Shown one piece after another: positions 1-7,834 of a DNA stretch of 17,526 nt. Every line of letters starts with the position of its first letter. The first letter of the stretch is position 1. The position numbers and the translations under genes were made by a program. The stretch spans positions 1-17,526 of the forward strand of contig CANJPN010000053.1 in NCBI GenBank assembly GCA_947475855.1. The letters are read 5' to 3'. This DNA is from Bradyrhizobiaceae bacterium (lineage in GTDB: Bacteria > Pseudomonadota > Alphaproteobacteria > Rhizobiales > Hyphomicrobiaceae). The notes below the pieces were generated by a model, which searched no databases, was not told the origin of the DNA, and was given only the letters and a program-made list of their open reading frames with translations.

Positions 1-1465
1 ATGATCCAGTGCCGCCGCCGACAATGGCACGGCCGTTCAGGGTCGCAAGTCCGCCCGTCGTCAGCGTTCCCGTGTTGCCGATGTTGCCGTGATCGATCGT
101 CGTCTGGTTCGCAGCGAGGCCTCCGAAAGTGGCGATGCCGGTGGTTCCGTTGATCGTTGTCTGGTTGGCCGCCACGGTTCCGACGGTCAGGACGGTTCCA
201 ACGTTGGTGGCGCCGGTTGACGTCACGGTGGCTCCCTGAACTACGCCGGAGAACGTGCCGTCGACGAAACCGGTGATATTGCCGCTACCGGTGCCGGTGA
301 TGGTCGGGATGCCGGTGATGCTGCTGCCGCTGCCTGCGCCGCCACCGGTGATCGTCAGCGGTTGGCCGGCGGTGCTGCTGACCGCCAAGCCGGTGCCGGC
401 ATCCGTGATGCTCGTGACGCCACCGATCGAACCGGCATTGGTGATGCCCGTGCCGTTATTGTTGATGCCTCCGGTCAGATTGTTGATGCCGTTGGTGGTG
501 CTCAGCGCCGTGACGTTCAGAGAGTCGGTCCGGGTACCACCGGTCACATTCACGGATGGCGTAGCCAATGCTCCCGTACCGCCGGTGACGGTCAATCCCG
601 TCGTGCCGCCGGCCGAGGTGATCGCCACGTTGCCACGGTCGATGACCGTCTGGTCACCGGCGGCGCCGACAGTTGCGATCCCGTTCTGGCCGTCGAGGGT
701 GATCGTGTTCGCGGCGACCGTGCCGACGGTTACCGTTTGATTGAACGAGCCCTGGTTGAAGCCGGAGACATTACCAGAGCCGTTGCCGGTCACCGCGCCG
801 CCGGTGATCTTCACCGCGCCGCCAGTCGTCTGAAGTGTCGCGCCGGTCAAGGTGCCGGCGGTCGCTGTGATGTCACCGGCCGTAGCCGTTATATTGCCGG
901 TCGTGGACGTGATGTTCCCACCCGCCGACACCGTCGTCCCCGCGGACACCGAGCCTGCAGTGGCGGCAATGTTACCCGTCGTGGACGTGATGTTGCCGCC
1001 TGCTGTCATGCTCCCGTTCGTCGTGGAGATGTTGCCGCCGGTCGTCGAGATATTGCCGCTCACCGTCGATACGCCGCCGGTGCCTGTGACCGCCACGCCG
1101 CCTGCGTTCTGTACCGTTACGCTCGAGCCGCCCGAAACGGTCACGCCGGTGCCACCCACGACATTGACGCCGCCGGCACCGGTAACGCTGACATTCGCGC
1201 CACCTCCAGCATTGATCCCCGTGCCGCCGGTCACTGTAATGCCGGTACCAGCGCCAGTGGCGGCACCGTTGCAGGTGTTCCCCAAACCGTCTTGGGATAC
1301 GACGTTACCAGCGGCATTCGTGCAGACTGCGTCGCTGGCGCCCAATCCGCTGATGGCGACTTGCGCCATTGCCCCCGATGCGGGTAGCAGTAATCCGGTG
1401 GACAACGCCGCCACGGCGAGCGCCCGAACCGAAACAAAATTCTTCAGCGCATGATTACGCAACAT
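1..1465 (-). CDS. Secreted beta-strand-repeat (adhesin/autotransporter-like) protein, N-terminal part
   Basis: The frame is open from an ATG at 1465-1463 to the window edge, giving 488 codons with no stop, so the C-terminus is missing. A strong ribosome site (GGGAGAAAG) lies just upstream. The N-terminus is a signal peptide: basic MLRNHALKNF, a hydrophobic core, and a likely cut after AMA (about residue 35). A short stretch with two cysteines (about residues 48-63) follows. The rest is Gly/Thr/Asn/Ser/Ala-rich with runs such as GGNISTT and GNITSTTGNI, typical of a beta-helix passenger. A longer unit containing TVGTVAAN and GIAT occurs twice, near residues 233-275 and 397-440. The protein is expected to be exported to the cell surface, as in YadA-like or haemagglutinin-type adhesins. 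The membrane anchor that would decide the secretion type is outside the window. It is divergent from the LuxR-type regulator. The export and repeat call is firm; adhesion is inferred. Confidence 0.82.
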   Translation of the reverse strand, partial: MLRNHALKNFVSVRALAVAALSTGLLLPASGAMAQVAISGLGASDAVCTNAAGNVVSQDGLGNTCNGAATGAGTGITVTGGTGINAGGGANVSVTGAGGVNVVGGTGVTVSGGSSVTVQNAGGVAVTGTGGVSTVSGNISTTGGNISTTNGSMTAGGNITSTTGNIAATAGSVSAGTTVSAGGNITSTTGNITATAGDITATAGTLTGATLQTTGGAVKITGGAVTGNGSGNVSGFNQGSFNQTVTVGTVAANTITLDGQNGIATVGAAGDQTVIDRGNVAITSAGGTTGLTVTGGTGALATPSVNVTGGTRTDSLNVTALSTTNGINNLTGGINNNGTGITNAGSIGGVTSITDAGTGLAVSSTAGQPLTITGGGAGSGSSITGIPTITGTGSGNITGFVDGTFSGVVQGATVTSTGATNVGTVLTVGTVAANQTTINGTTGIATFGGLAANQTTIDHGNIGNTGTLTTGGLATLNGRAIVGGGTGS

Positions 1466-1765
1466 TTACTTTCTCCCAACTCAAAGAATTGAATCGACAC
1501 CTTTCAGCTTTCGGCCCGACGCCAGCGATCGCCGACCAGGCGTCCAATCGAAGTACCGTTGCTGAAACCACTCCCCCACCTAGTGCCAGCTTCTTCCACG
1601 ACATCCCCCAGCTGGACTTGATCGGAAGCTACGAGGCGGCCTTCCCGACCGCGCCCCCACATTTGGTGGACATTTTTTTGCGTCAGCGGCTTTGGCACCA
1701 TTCGTTGCGAATTGGACACATCATCTTTCTTGATTACCCCGGCAACTCCGCTGGAACCTCGATTG

Positions 1766-1865
1766 CTCGTCATCCCGGTGCTTGTCACCGGGATCCAGCT
1801 CGCCACAATCACCAACGTTCGAGTAAGCGGCGCACTGGGTCCCGTGGATGAGCCACGGGACGACT
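1766..1865. repeat. Paired REP-like palindromic intergenic repeat
   Basis: There are two perfect 9-bp inverted repeats, each with a 5-nt loop. The first is ATCCCGGTG/CACCGGGAT (1772-1780 with 1786-1794); the second is GTCCCGTGG/CCACGGGAC (1839-1847 with 1853-1861). The flanks read CGTCATCCCGG on the left and CCACGGGACGAC on the right, so the two hairpins form a head-to-head pair. This resembles the short palindromic units common between genes of Hyphomicrobiales. No other copy was noticed in this window. It is not followed by a T-run, so a simple terminator is less likely. Confidence 0.6.
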
Positions 1866-2333
1866 TCTTTGTTTCGAACCGCGAGCGGAGACACATGGGT
1901 AATCAGGTCATCTTTTTTGCCGGGAGCGAGAATTCAACTTTTCGACCGGCGCGTGGGGTTTGTTCTAGTGTGTCCAAGAACAGTCCTTTCACGCGAACCA
2001 ACTCAACGGCAGCGCAGCGCTGACAAAGCTCGGGCGCCGGTCCTCGTCCCCACTTATAGGCTATCCGGCATAACCCGCGTTTACGCCACAATCGTACCAA
2101 GAACTTCCGTGAACATCGGACCATCGGGGCGAGGGCCCTCGAGACGAACCAGCATGGCAGCGGCGCGACTGCTGGGACACCGCAACAGGCCTACGTTTTG
2201 GGCCCGCCGGAGGTTGTTTCATGTCCATTTCGTCGCGTACCCACCTTGGCCGTTCACTTCCACGACGCGCCTGGAATTTGCGTCAGAAGCGGCATCGGAA
2301 TTTTTGTCGCGGTGGTGCTGAATTCTGATGGTC

Positions 2334-2396
2334 CCACCAGAACTGGTGGTGTCTTATTCAACCATTGGTCAAAAGCTCGACACTGGTGGGCTGGTG
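2334..2396. promoter_or_regulatory. Candidate operator: CCACCAG-AA-CTGGTGG dyad plus CTGGTG repeats
   Basis: A perfect 7-bp inverted repeat with a 2-bp centre lies at 2334-2349. Two further CTGGTG copies follow at 2383-2388 and 2391-2396. The cluster sits 150-210 bp upstream of the LuxR-type gene and just upstream of an AT-rich TAGATAAAT (2421-2429) that could be a -10 element. LuxR-type proteins usually bind short dyads, so autoregulation is possible, but nothing here proves it. Confidence 0.3.
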
Positions 2397-2534
2397 TTCT
2401 TTTACTTCAATTCAGCGGCCTAGATAAATCTGGCGATCGCATGGCATTGCGACGAGTCCGGTGGCTATACGAATTTGCGCCGCCTTGAGCCCGTTCGCAG
2501 TTTGGCCCTCCCGCCTCAGGCCGTTCGCTCGCGT

Positions 2535-2538
2535 GGAG
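2535..2538 (+). promoter_or_regulatory. Ribosome binding site GGAG deciding the LuxR-type start
   Basis: GGAG lies 8 nt before the ATG at 2547. The in-frame upstream ATG at 2475 lacks such a site and would add 24 residues of low-quality sequence. The 2547 start is therefore preferred. Confidence 0.55.
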
Positions 2539-2546
2539 TATTGCGA

Positions 2547-3737
2547 ATGACGGGCATTTACGATGTCGTGCGCCAGATTCAAATGACGGGTGATAATACG
2601 CGGGAATGGCAGGCTATTGTCGATTCAATCGCGGCCATGATGCCCGGCTGCGGTGTGATGCTTGTAGCCCGTCAGAATGGAACTCTGGATAGTTCGGGTA
2701 TTCTGCATTCCGGTTATCCCGCAGGCGCCGTTGATTATGCCGCTGAAAAATTCCTCGGTGAACTCGTTCGGTTCGGCAGTGAAAGTTTGACGTGGCGTGC
2801 CGGTGAGCCCTTGATCAACACGTGCGATAGATCCAGATCCGGGCATGCGGTGTCGTCGCCGCGGGTCCGGGACTGGGGTGCGCGGTTTGGGTTCGTGATG
2901 TTTGACTGTGTCCAGGTGTGGGAAGACGCACGGTGCGCCATTGCCCTGCGGATTGATCAGCCGATACCGCGAGAAGGCTGCGCAACGGCTGTGAGCGAGA
3001 GTGTATTAGCCGAGCTTGCTAGGCACTTGCGTATCGCGTTTTTCACGATTGCGCGTCTGAAGCGGGCAGCTTCTGCTGTCACACTAGAATTGTTCGACCG
3101 ACTGGCGGTTCCGTGTCTCGCTGTCGACGAGCGCGGGAACCTCGTTGGCATAGGTGAATTGGCCCGAACGCGACTTTTGCCGGCTGGTATTGTTCTCGTC
3201 GACGCGGGCGGCGTCGTGCGGATGGCGGACGCCCGTGAGAGCGATGCATTCCATCGATTGTTGATGGCTTGCGCTACCGATCGTGGCGGTCGTCACATGA
3301 TGCAATTCACGGTTCCGCACCAGAACGGTCCCAATGTGCTCGAGTGCATCCAAGTCAGGGCCGGACGTGCGACGGCTTCAGTGCACGGCGACGCCGAGTG
3401 GACAGGGATCGCGGAGCCCTGGATTTTCGTCCAGTTTCGCTGCCGAAGCGCCATGAGGTTGCCGACAGTCGCGGATGCACGCGTGCTGGGTCTATCGAAG
3501 ACGGAAGCCAAGACCGCAATTGGACTTGTCGAAGGTCTGACCGCGGAAGAGCAGGCCAGTGCACGGGGTGTCTCGGCGGAGACGGCGCGGTGGCATGCGA
3601 AGAACATCTATGAGCGGCTGGATTGCGACCGCGCGGAAATGGCCCGCCTGATGTTTGGGCTGCTCGAACCGCGACAAGGCCTCGCCGATGGTGGCTTCCG
3701 GGTCGAGGCGATGTCCGGGGTCGATGTGGTGGTGTGA
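2547..3737 (+). CDS. LuxR-type helix-turn-helix transcriptional regulator
   Basis: A 396-residue protein from the ATG at 2547. The C-terminal 60-70 residues (about 315-380) form a LuxR/GerE-type DNA-binding domain: LSKTEAK at the first helix, EGLTAEEQA, the recognition segment GVSAETARWHAKNIYERL, and a closing RAEMARLMFGLL. The N-terminal half begins with IYDVVRQIQ followed by DSIAAMMPGCGVMLV, which looks like a GAF/PAS-type sensor. A second sensor-like stretch (LFDRLAVPCLAVDERGNLVGIG) lies near residues 180-200. No acyl-homoserine-lactone pocket or receiver domain was recognised, so the signal is unknown. It is a cytoplasmic regulator, divergent from the adhesin-like gene and upstream of the phosphatase gene. 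Control of the adhesin is a guess from position only. Confidence 0.85.
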   Translation: MTGIYDVVRQIQMTGDNTREWQAIVDSIAAMMPGCGVMLVARQNGTLDSSGILHSGYPAGAVDYAAEKFLGELVRFGSESLTWRAGEPLINTCDRSRSGHAVSSPRVRDWGARFGFVMFDCVQVWEDARCAIALRIDQPIPREGCATAVSESVLAELARHLRIAFFTIARLKRAASAVTLELFDRLAVPCLAVDERGNLVGIGELARTRLLPAGIVLVDAGGVVRMADARESDAFHRLLMACATDRGGRHMMQFTVPHQNGPNVLECIQVRAGRATASVHGDAEWTGIAEPWIFVQFRCRSAMRLPTVADARVLGLSKTEAKTAIGLVEGLTAEEQASARGVSAETARWHAKNIYERLDCDRAEMARLMFGLLEPRQGLADGGFRVEAMSGVDVVV

Positions 3738-4005
3738 CCATCGACGCGTCGGCTACCGACAGTCAGAAATCCCCCAATGATCACTCGACGGGGACTTAAA
3801 GCCTTGACCTTTCGAACGAGCAGCATGGCGAAGCGATTGGCGCTTGTGTCCGCCAGGGTTCCAGGTGTGGTTGGTTTTGTGGCGATCGGCGATGTTCTGG
3901 CGCACTGGCGGGTGCAAGATTGGGCGAGTGCAAAATTGATCGCACCGTACTGGACAAGCGAAAATGTGAGCTTGACCTGTTTTAGCAGTGTGAAGACAAG
4001 TGCTC

Positions 4006-4524
4006 ATGCGCACGCTTCTTCTTCTCCGACATGCCAAGTCCGCCTGGGACCACGTTGGGCTCGATGATCACGAACGTCCCCTCAACAAGCGGGGCGTCCG
4101 TGATGCTTCGGCCATGGGCGGTTACATCGCGAAGCATGACCTTCGGCCAGACCTGATCCTGTGCTCCGATGCTGTGCGTGCGCGCGCGACGCTGACGCTC
4201 ATGCTGCAGGCTTTTGGGGGGGCTCCTATTCCGGAGGTGAGATACGAGCCGCGGCTCTATCTCGCCGAACCCGCGGCGATCGTCGAAGTTCTGTCTAGGG
4301 TGGAGGCTGCGGTCGGACGATGCCTGATCGTCGGTCACAACCCGGGAATGCATGCTCTTGCACTGGGCCTGGTGGGTGACGGGAACCGGAAGGATATTTC
4401 TGCGCTGGCGCTGAAGTTTCCTACCGCGGGGCTCGCTGCGATCGAATTTGATGACCTTCCGTGGAATGGGCTGAAGCCCGGTACCGGGCGGCTTAGCGCC
4501 TTTGTGTCGCCCAAGCTGCTCTGA
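4006..4524 (+). CDS. SixA-type histidine phosphatase (phosphoglycerate mutase superfamily)
   Basis: A 172-residue protein from the ATG at 4006; an in-frame GTG at 4000 would add two residues. It carries the histidine-phosphatase signature LLLRHAKSAW, with R8 and the nucleophile H9. SDAVRARAT (R58) and the second catalytic histidine in VGHNPGMH (H111) follow. Length and the RHAKS variant of the RHG motif match the SixA-like group, which removes phosphate from phosphohistidine or small phosphoesters. The substrate cannot be told from sequence. No strong ribosome site is visible. About 270 bp separate it from the regulator gene, and 99 bp from the following receptor gene, so it is probably its own unit. 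It has no signal peptide and is cytoplasmic. Confidence 0.85.
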   Translation: MRTLLLLRHAKSAWDHVGLDDHERPLNKRGVRDASAMGGYIAKHDLRPDLILCSDAVRARATLTLMLQAFGGAPIPEVRYEPRLYLAEPAAIVEVLSRVEAAVGRCLIVGHNPGMHALALGLVGDGNRKDISALALKFPTAGLAAIEFDDLPWNGLKPGTGRLSAFVSPKLL

Positions 4525-4543
4525 CACACGCCGGTTGGCCAAG

Positions 4544-4549
4544 TTGACA
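4544..4549 (+). promoter_or_regulatory. Possible -35 element TTGACA before the receptor/decarboxylase operon
   Basis: A perfect TTGACA lies 75 bp upstream of the first Bug receptor gene. No convincing -10 element is found 16-18 bp further on, so this is weak. The intergenic gap still suggests that transcription of the cluster starts here. Confidence 0.2.
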
Positions 4550-4623
4550 GTCTGAGCCGGGGCTGGCCTTGTCGAGCCGATAGAGCGGGGCCATCGCCAA
4601 CGCTCGCCCCTGGGAGGATTGAG

Positions 4624-5595
4624 ATGCGCCTGCAGGCCATTGGATTTTGTTTCTTGGGGCTGGTGGGTCTTTCCGGGCAGGTCGCGGCGCAAAGTTATCC
4701 CACCCAACAGATCCGGCTGATCGTGCCGTTCGCGGCAGGCGGTGTTACCGATCTTCTCGCACGTATGGCGGGTGATCACATCCGGACGAAGACCGGGCAG
4801 TCCGTGGTCGTGGAGAACCGGCCCGGCGCAGGCGGGAATACCGGGCTGGACCAGGTCGTGAAGTCGACGCCAGACGGTTATACGATCGGTCTGTGCGGCG
4901 CGACGATTTTCGGCGTAAACCCCCACATCTTCAGGCAGATGCCGTTCGATCCGATGAAGGATCTCGTGCCCGTCGCCACGATTGCTGAAGCGCCGCAGAT
5001 CCTGGTCGTGAACGCGGCCAAGGTGCCGGCTGGCTCGCTGCAGGAATTCATTGCATTCGCGAAGGCCAATCCGACGAAGCTGAACTATGGCTCGGCCGGT
5101 ACGGGCACGCCCAACCACCTCGGTGCTGACCAGATCATGCGGCAGGCCGGGATCACGGTGGCGCATGTGCCGTATCGCGGCGGCGGGCCGGCCGTGGCGG
5201 ATCTTGTAGCAGGCAATGTCGAGGTTGCGGTGATCGCGACCGGCCTCGTTATCGAGCACGTCAAGGCGGGGACTTTGAAGGTGCTGGCGGCCGTAGCTCC
5301 AAAACGGCTGCCGTTCCTCCCGGACGTGCCGACCACGGCTGAGGGAGGGTTGCCAACCTATGATACGGCCAACTGGTTCGGTATCGTCGCGCCGGCCAAG
5401 ACGCCGTCAGCGGTGGTCGCCGAACTCAATCGTGTACTGACGTCGATGGCGGACGAGAAGGCGATCCTCGACCGGATCGAGCGCGCCTACATGTTGCCGT
5501 TTCGGGTGACGCCAGACCAGTTCGCGGCCATGGTTCTGGCTGACAATCCCAAGTGGGAGAGGGTCGTGAAGGAAGCCGGCATCAAGCCGGAATAG
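4624..5595 (+). CDS. Bug/TctC-family tripartite tricarboxylate transporter substrate-binding protein (first of tandem pair)
   Basis: A 323-residue protein; AGGATTGAG precedes its ATG. It has a signal peptide (MRLQAIG, hydrophobic core, likely cut after VAA before QSYPTQQ), so the mature protein is periplasmic. Family hallmarks in order are IRLIVPFAAGGVTDLLAR, VVENRPGAGGN, the FDPMKDLVPVA segment, LNYGSAGTGTPNHL, VPYRGGGPAVADLVAG and a C-terminal W-to-IKPE end. Bug proteins bind carboxylates and either feed a TctA/TctB transporter or act as orphan receptors. No TctA or TctB gene is in the window. It is followed after 28 bp by a close paralogue and then by a ThDP decarboxylase, so a 2-oxo acid or related carboxylate is a reasonable ligand guess. 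Confidence 0.93.
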   Translation: MRLQAIGFCFLGLVGLSGQVAAQSYPTQQIRLIVPFAAGGVTDLLARMAGDHIRTKTGQSVVVENRPGAGGNTGLDQVVKSTPDGYTIGLCGATIFGVNPHIFRQMPFDPMKDLVPVATIAEAPQILVVNAAKVPAGSLQEFIAFAKANPTKLNYGSAGTGTPNHLGADQIMRQAGITVAHVPYRGGGPAVADLVAGNVEVAVIATGLVIEHVKAGTLKVLAAVAPKRLPFLPDVPTTAEGGLPTYDTANWFGIVAPAKTPSAVVAELNRVLTSMADEKAILDRIERAYMLPFRVTPDQFAAMVLADNPKWERVVKEAGIKPE

Positions 5596-5613
5596 AACAA
5601 GCCTGCACGGGAT

Positions 5614-5618
5614 GGGAG
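5614..5618 (+). promoter_or_regulatory. Ribosome binding site GGGAG deciding the second Bug start
   Basis: GGGAG sits 5 nt before the ATG at 5624. The upstream in-frame ATG at 5612 overlaps this site and cannot use it. The chosen start also gives a cleaner signal peptide. Confidence 0.6.
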
Positions 5619-5623
5619 ATGCG

Positions 5624-6604
5624 ATGCTGAGGATCATGGGAGGAGCGGCGGCGCTGGCGCTCTTGTCGCCGGTTTCTGCTGCGATGGCGCAAGCACCGCA
5701 GAGTTTTCCGAGCCAGTCGATCAAAATGATCGTCCCGTTCGCAGCTGGGGCCGTGAACGATTTCCTCGGGCGGTTGGCCGCCGAACATCTGAAGAACCGC
5801 ACGGGGCAGACGGTCGTCGTGGAGAACCGTACGGGGGCCGGCGGGAATATCGGTCTGGCGCAGTTGGCGCAGTCGCCGGCGGACGGCTACACCATCGGCA
5901 TGGTCGGGGTGACCAGCTTCGCCGTCAATCCATTGATCTACAAGTCTATGCCGTTCGATCCGATGAAGGATCTTGTACCGGTCGCACCGCTCGCCGACAC
6001 GCCGCTGGTCGTGACGACCTACGCAAAGGCGCTGCCAATGGCGACGTTCCAGGAATTCGTCGCCTATGCAAAGGCAAATCCCGGAAAGCTGAACTATGGC
6101 TCGTCGGGCACGGGGACGCCGGCTCATATCTTGGCGGATCACGTTCTTCGCAACGCTGGTCTGCAGATTGCTCACGTCTCCTACCGCGGCGCGGCGCCGG
6201 CCATGACGGATTTGCTCGCGGGAAGCGTGCAATTGATGATCGCGTCTCCGGGGCCGGCGACGGAACATGTGGCGGCGGGTACGCTGAAGTTTCTGGCGGT
6301 TGTTTCATCCAAGCGCTTGCCTTCGCTGCCCGCGGTGCCGACGATGGGGGAGGCCGGGCAGACTCCGGTTTCGCTTGTGGGGTGGTGGGGTGTGGCAGCG
6401 CCATCCGCGACACCCAAGCCGATCGTCGATAGGCTGAATGCACTGCTGAACGAGATGGCGGACGATCCAGCAATCAGAAGCAGGCTTGAGAAGGTCTATA
6501 TGCTGCCGCTCAAGATGAGCGCCGATGAGGCACTCATCCAGCTCAAGGCTGATCTGCCCGTGTGGGCGAAGATCGTCAAAGACGCCGATATCAAGCCGGA
6601 GTAA
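5624..6604 (+). CDS. Bug/TctC-family substrate-binding protein (second of tandem pair)
   Basis: A 326-residue periplasmic receptor starting at 5624, with a signal peptide ending near SAAMA before QAPQSFPSQ. It is plainly a paralogue of its upstream neighbour. Both share the IVPFAAG opening, a VVENR-GAGGNIG-type segment, the exact run MPFDPMKDLVPVA, LNYGSSGTGTP and a final IKPE. Differences in the ligand-proximal loops (AAGAVNDFLGR against AAGGVTDLLAR) suggest the pair may have separate specificities. The 28-bp gap to the first receptor and 46-bp gap to the decarboxylase indicate one operon. Ends with tandem TAA stops. The ligand is not known from sequence. Confidence 0.93.
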   Translation: MLRIMGGAAALALLSPVSAAMAQAPQSFPSQSIKMIVPFAAGAVNDFLGRLAAEHLKNRTGQTVVVENRTGAGGNIGLAQLAQSPADGYTIGMVGVTSFAVNPLIYKSMPFDPMKDLVPVAPLADTPLVVTTYAKALPMATFQEFVAYAKANPGKLNYGSSGTGTPAHILADHVLRNAGLQIAHVSYRGAAPAMTDLLAGSVQLMIASPGPATEHVAAGTLKFLAVVSSKRLPSLPAVPTMGEAGQTPVSLVGWWGVAAPSATPKPIVDRLNALLNEMADDPAIRSRLEKVYMLPLKMSADEALIQLKADLPVWAKIVKDADIKPE

Positions 6605-6650
6605 TAATCCCGGGTGCCCCGATGGGGAGTGCGAGGGTCTAGGAGGTAAG

Positions 6651-7190
6651 ATGACCAAGACAGCGAAAACCGCGGTCGCAGTGGCATCGCGGACGCTCAG
6701 TGGGGCGGCGATCATTCGCGCCGTCAAGGACGCCGGCGTCGAGTATGTCCTGTCGGTCCCCGATCTGCATACCAGCGAGGGCGTCCTGAAGCGGGTCGCA
6801 AACGACAAGGAACTGAAACTTGTTCGCGTCTGCAAGGAAGACGAGACGATCGGGATCGCAGCGGGCCTGTCGTTCGGTAACAAGCGCGCGCTCGTGCTGA
6901 TCCAATACACCGGGTTCCTCTACGCGATGAACGCGATCCGCGGTGTCGCCTGCGAGAACAAGATGCCGATCGTCATGATGATCGGCCTGCTCACGAAAGA
7001 GCCGGACGTTGCACCGCGCGAGTCGAGCAAGTTCGGTGTACGGATCACGGAGCCGATGATCGATGTGCTCGGGATAGAGCAGCACTATATCGACACCGAC
7101 GACGATATTTCCAAGATCAAACCGGCGATCGAGAAGGCATATGCGACATCGACTCCCGTGGCGCTGGTGATCGGACGGAGGCCCATCTGA
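6651..7190 (+). CDS. ThDP-dependent 2-oxoacid decarboxylase, PYR-domain subunit (sulfopyruvate decarboxylase alpha-like)
   Basis: A 179-residue protein with a very strong ribosome site (AGGAGG) ending 4 nt before its ATG. It corresponds to the N-terminal pyrimidine-binding domain of ThDP enzymes: AIIRAVKDAGVEYVLSVPD at the start, then the catalytic glutamate in CKEDETIGIAAG (E63, which activates the cofactor), then LVLIQYTGFLYAMNAI. This is the ComD-like small-subunit format, in which the two domains are separate genes. ComDE in methanogens turns sulfopyruvate into sulfoacetaldehyde; bacterial relatives act on sulfopyruvate, phosphonopyruvate or other 2-oxo acids. Its stop overlaps the next gene's start by one base, so the two subunits should be made in equal amounts. 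The exact substrate is unassigned. Confidence 0.85.
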   Translation: MTKTAKTAVAVASRTLSGAAIIRAVKDAGVEYVLSVPDLHTSEGVLKRVANDKELKLVRVCKEDETIGIAAGLSFGNKRALVLIQYTGFLYAMNAIRGVACENKMPIVMMIGLLTKEPDVAPRESSKFGVRITEPMIDVLGIEQHYIDTDDDISKIKPAIEKAYATSTPVALVIGRRPI

Positions 7191-7762
7191 TGCCGGGTAG
7201 GATGAACCGAGTTGCCGTGATGCAGGCGCTGAAAAAGCGCATCACCAACGAGATCGTTGTTTCGACGTACTCGTGCGCGCTGGACTGGATCGCCCAGGGC
7301 GAGCGCGACCTGAATTATTTCTCGCATGGAGCAATGGGGCTGGCATCGAGCCACGGTCTCGGCCTTGCGCTCGCGCGGCCGGAACGGAAAGTCGTTGTCC
7401 TCGACGGCGACGGCAGTCTGCTGATGAACCTGGGCACGCTGGTCTCCATCGCGGGGCAGGCACCCAAGAACCTCGTGTTGTTCAGCTTCCAGAACAACGC
7501 TTACGAGGCGAACGGTGGCCACCCGATCCCGCAAGCGAACACGGTCGACTTTCCCGCTCTCGCGCGTTCCGCAGGTATTCCGAATTCGTCATCGATTCAG
7601 GAAATCGGCGAATTTGAGCGGCGGTTGCCTGAGATCCTCCAGGCAGCCGGGCCCACGTTCGTGAACCTGCACATAGAGCAAGGCCCGCCTCGCGCGGGGG
7701 GCGGGTATGAGCAACTCTATACTGAAGCCAGACGAGCGGCCTTGCGGCGTGCCCTCGCCTGA
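7190..7762 (+). CDS. ThDP-dependent 2-oxoacid decarboxylase, ThDP-binding subunit (sulfopyruvate decarboxylase beta-like)
   Basis: A 190-residue protein starting at the ATG that shares its A with the TGA of the partner gene; CGGAGG lies 8 nt upstream. It carries the diphosphate/Mg-binding motif: LDGDGSLLMN (G73-D74-G75) followed about 27 residues later by QNNAYEANGG (N102, N103). NYFSHGAMGLASSHGLGLAL precedes it, as in ComE-type subunits and the C-terminal domain of phosphonopyruvate decarboxylase. With the upstream PYR subunit it should form a heteromeric active site at the domain interface, in the cytoplasm. An internal ATG at 7202 is possible but lacks spacing for a ribosome site. The gene is followed by a strong dyad (7804-7834). 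The fold is certain, the substrate is not. Confidence 0.87.
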   Translation: MPGRMNRVAVMQALKKRITNEIVVSTYSCALDWIAQGERDLNYFSHGAMGLASSHGLGLALARPERKVVVLDGDGSLLMNLGTLVSIAGQAPKNLVLFSFQNNAYEANGGHPIPQANTVDFPALARSAGIPNSSSIQEIGEFERRLPEILQAAGPTFVNLHIEQGPPRAGGGYEQLYTEARRAALRRALA

Positions 7763-7803
7763 GGCTCAGGGAAGGTAGCAGCGAAGCTTCGATGCGATCG
7801 TGG

Positions 7804-7834
7804 GATGGCGATGGGATTTGAGCCCGTCGCCATC
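7804..7834 (+). terminator. Strong dyad after the decarboxylase genes: terminator or operator
   Basis: GATGGCGATGGG (7804-7815) pairs with CCCGTCGCCATC (7823-7834) around a 7-nt loop: 12 pairs with one T-G wobble. It starts 41 bp after the decarboxylase stop. Only a short T-run (GTTT) follows, so termination may be partial. Its right arm also overlaps a promoter-like sequence at 7818-7846, which leaves an operator role open. Confidence 0.45.

Larger units (their letters stand above)
1466..2546. other. Long gene-free region between divergent adhesin-like and LuxR genes
   Basis: About 1.08 kb without a convincing gene. The open frames here have no good ribosome site, no domain signature and unnatural composition. 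Those crossing 1766-1865 simply translate the palindromic repeat. The region holds the upstream sequences of both divergent genes, a paired REP-like palindrome (1766-1865), and a cluster of CTGGTG boxes (2334-2396) upstream of the regulator. Confidence 0.6.

Noticed and set aside
255..1454. Long plus-strand open frames across the adhesin-like gene
   Set aside because: They are antisense to a protein with a signal peptide, ribosome site and clear repeats; their Val/Pro-rich translations are mirror images of Gly/Thr repeats.
1504..2321. Open frames on both strands in the gene-free region
   Set aside because: No ribosome site, no domain signature, and they run through the palindromic repeat, giving the usual spurious translations of such elements.
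3777..3830. Possible tRNA-like TTCGAA context on either strand
   Set aside because: No acceptor or anticodon stem could be formed around it.
3982..5259. 425-codon minus-strand frame over the phosphatase and first Bug genes
   Set aside because: It is antisense to two well-supported genes and its His/Arg-rich translation is typical of a shadow frame.
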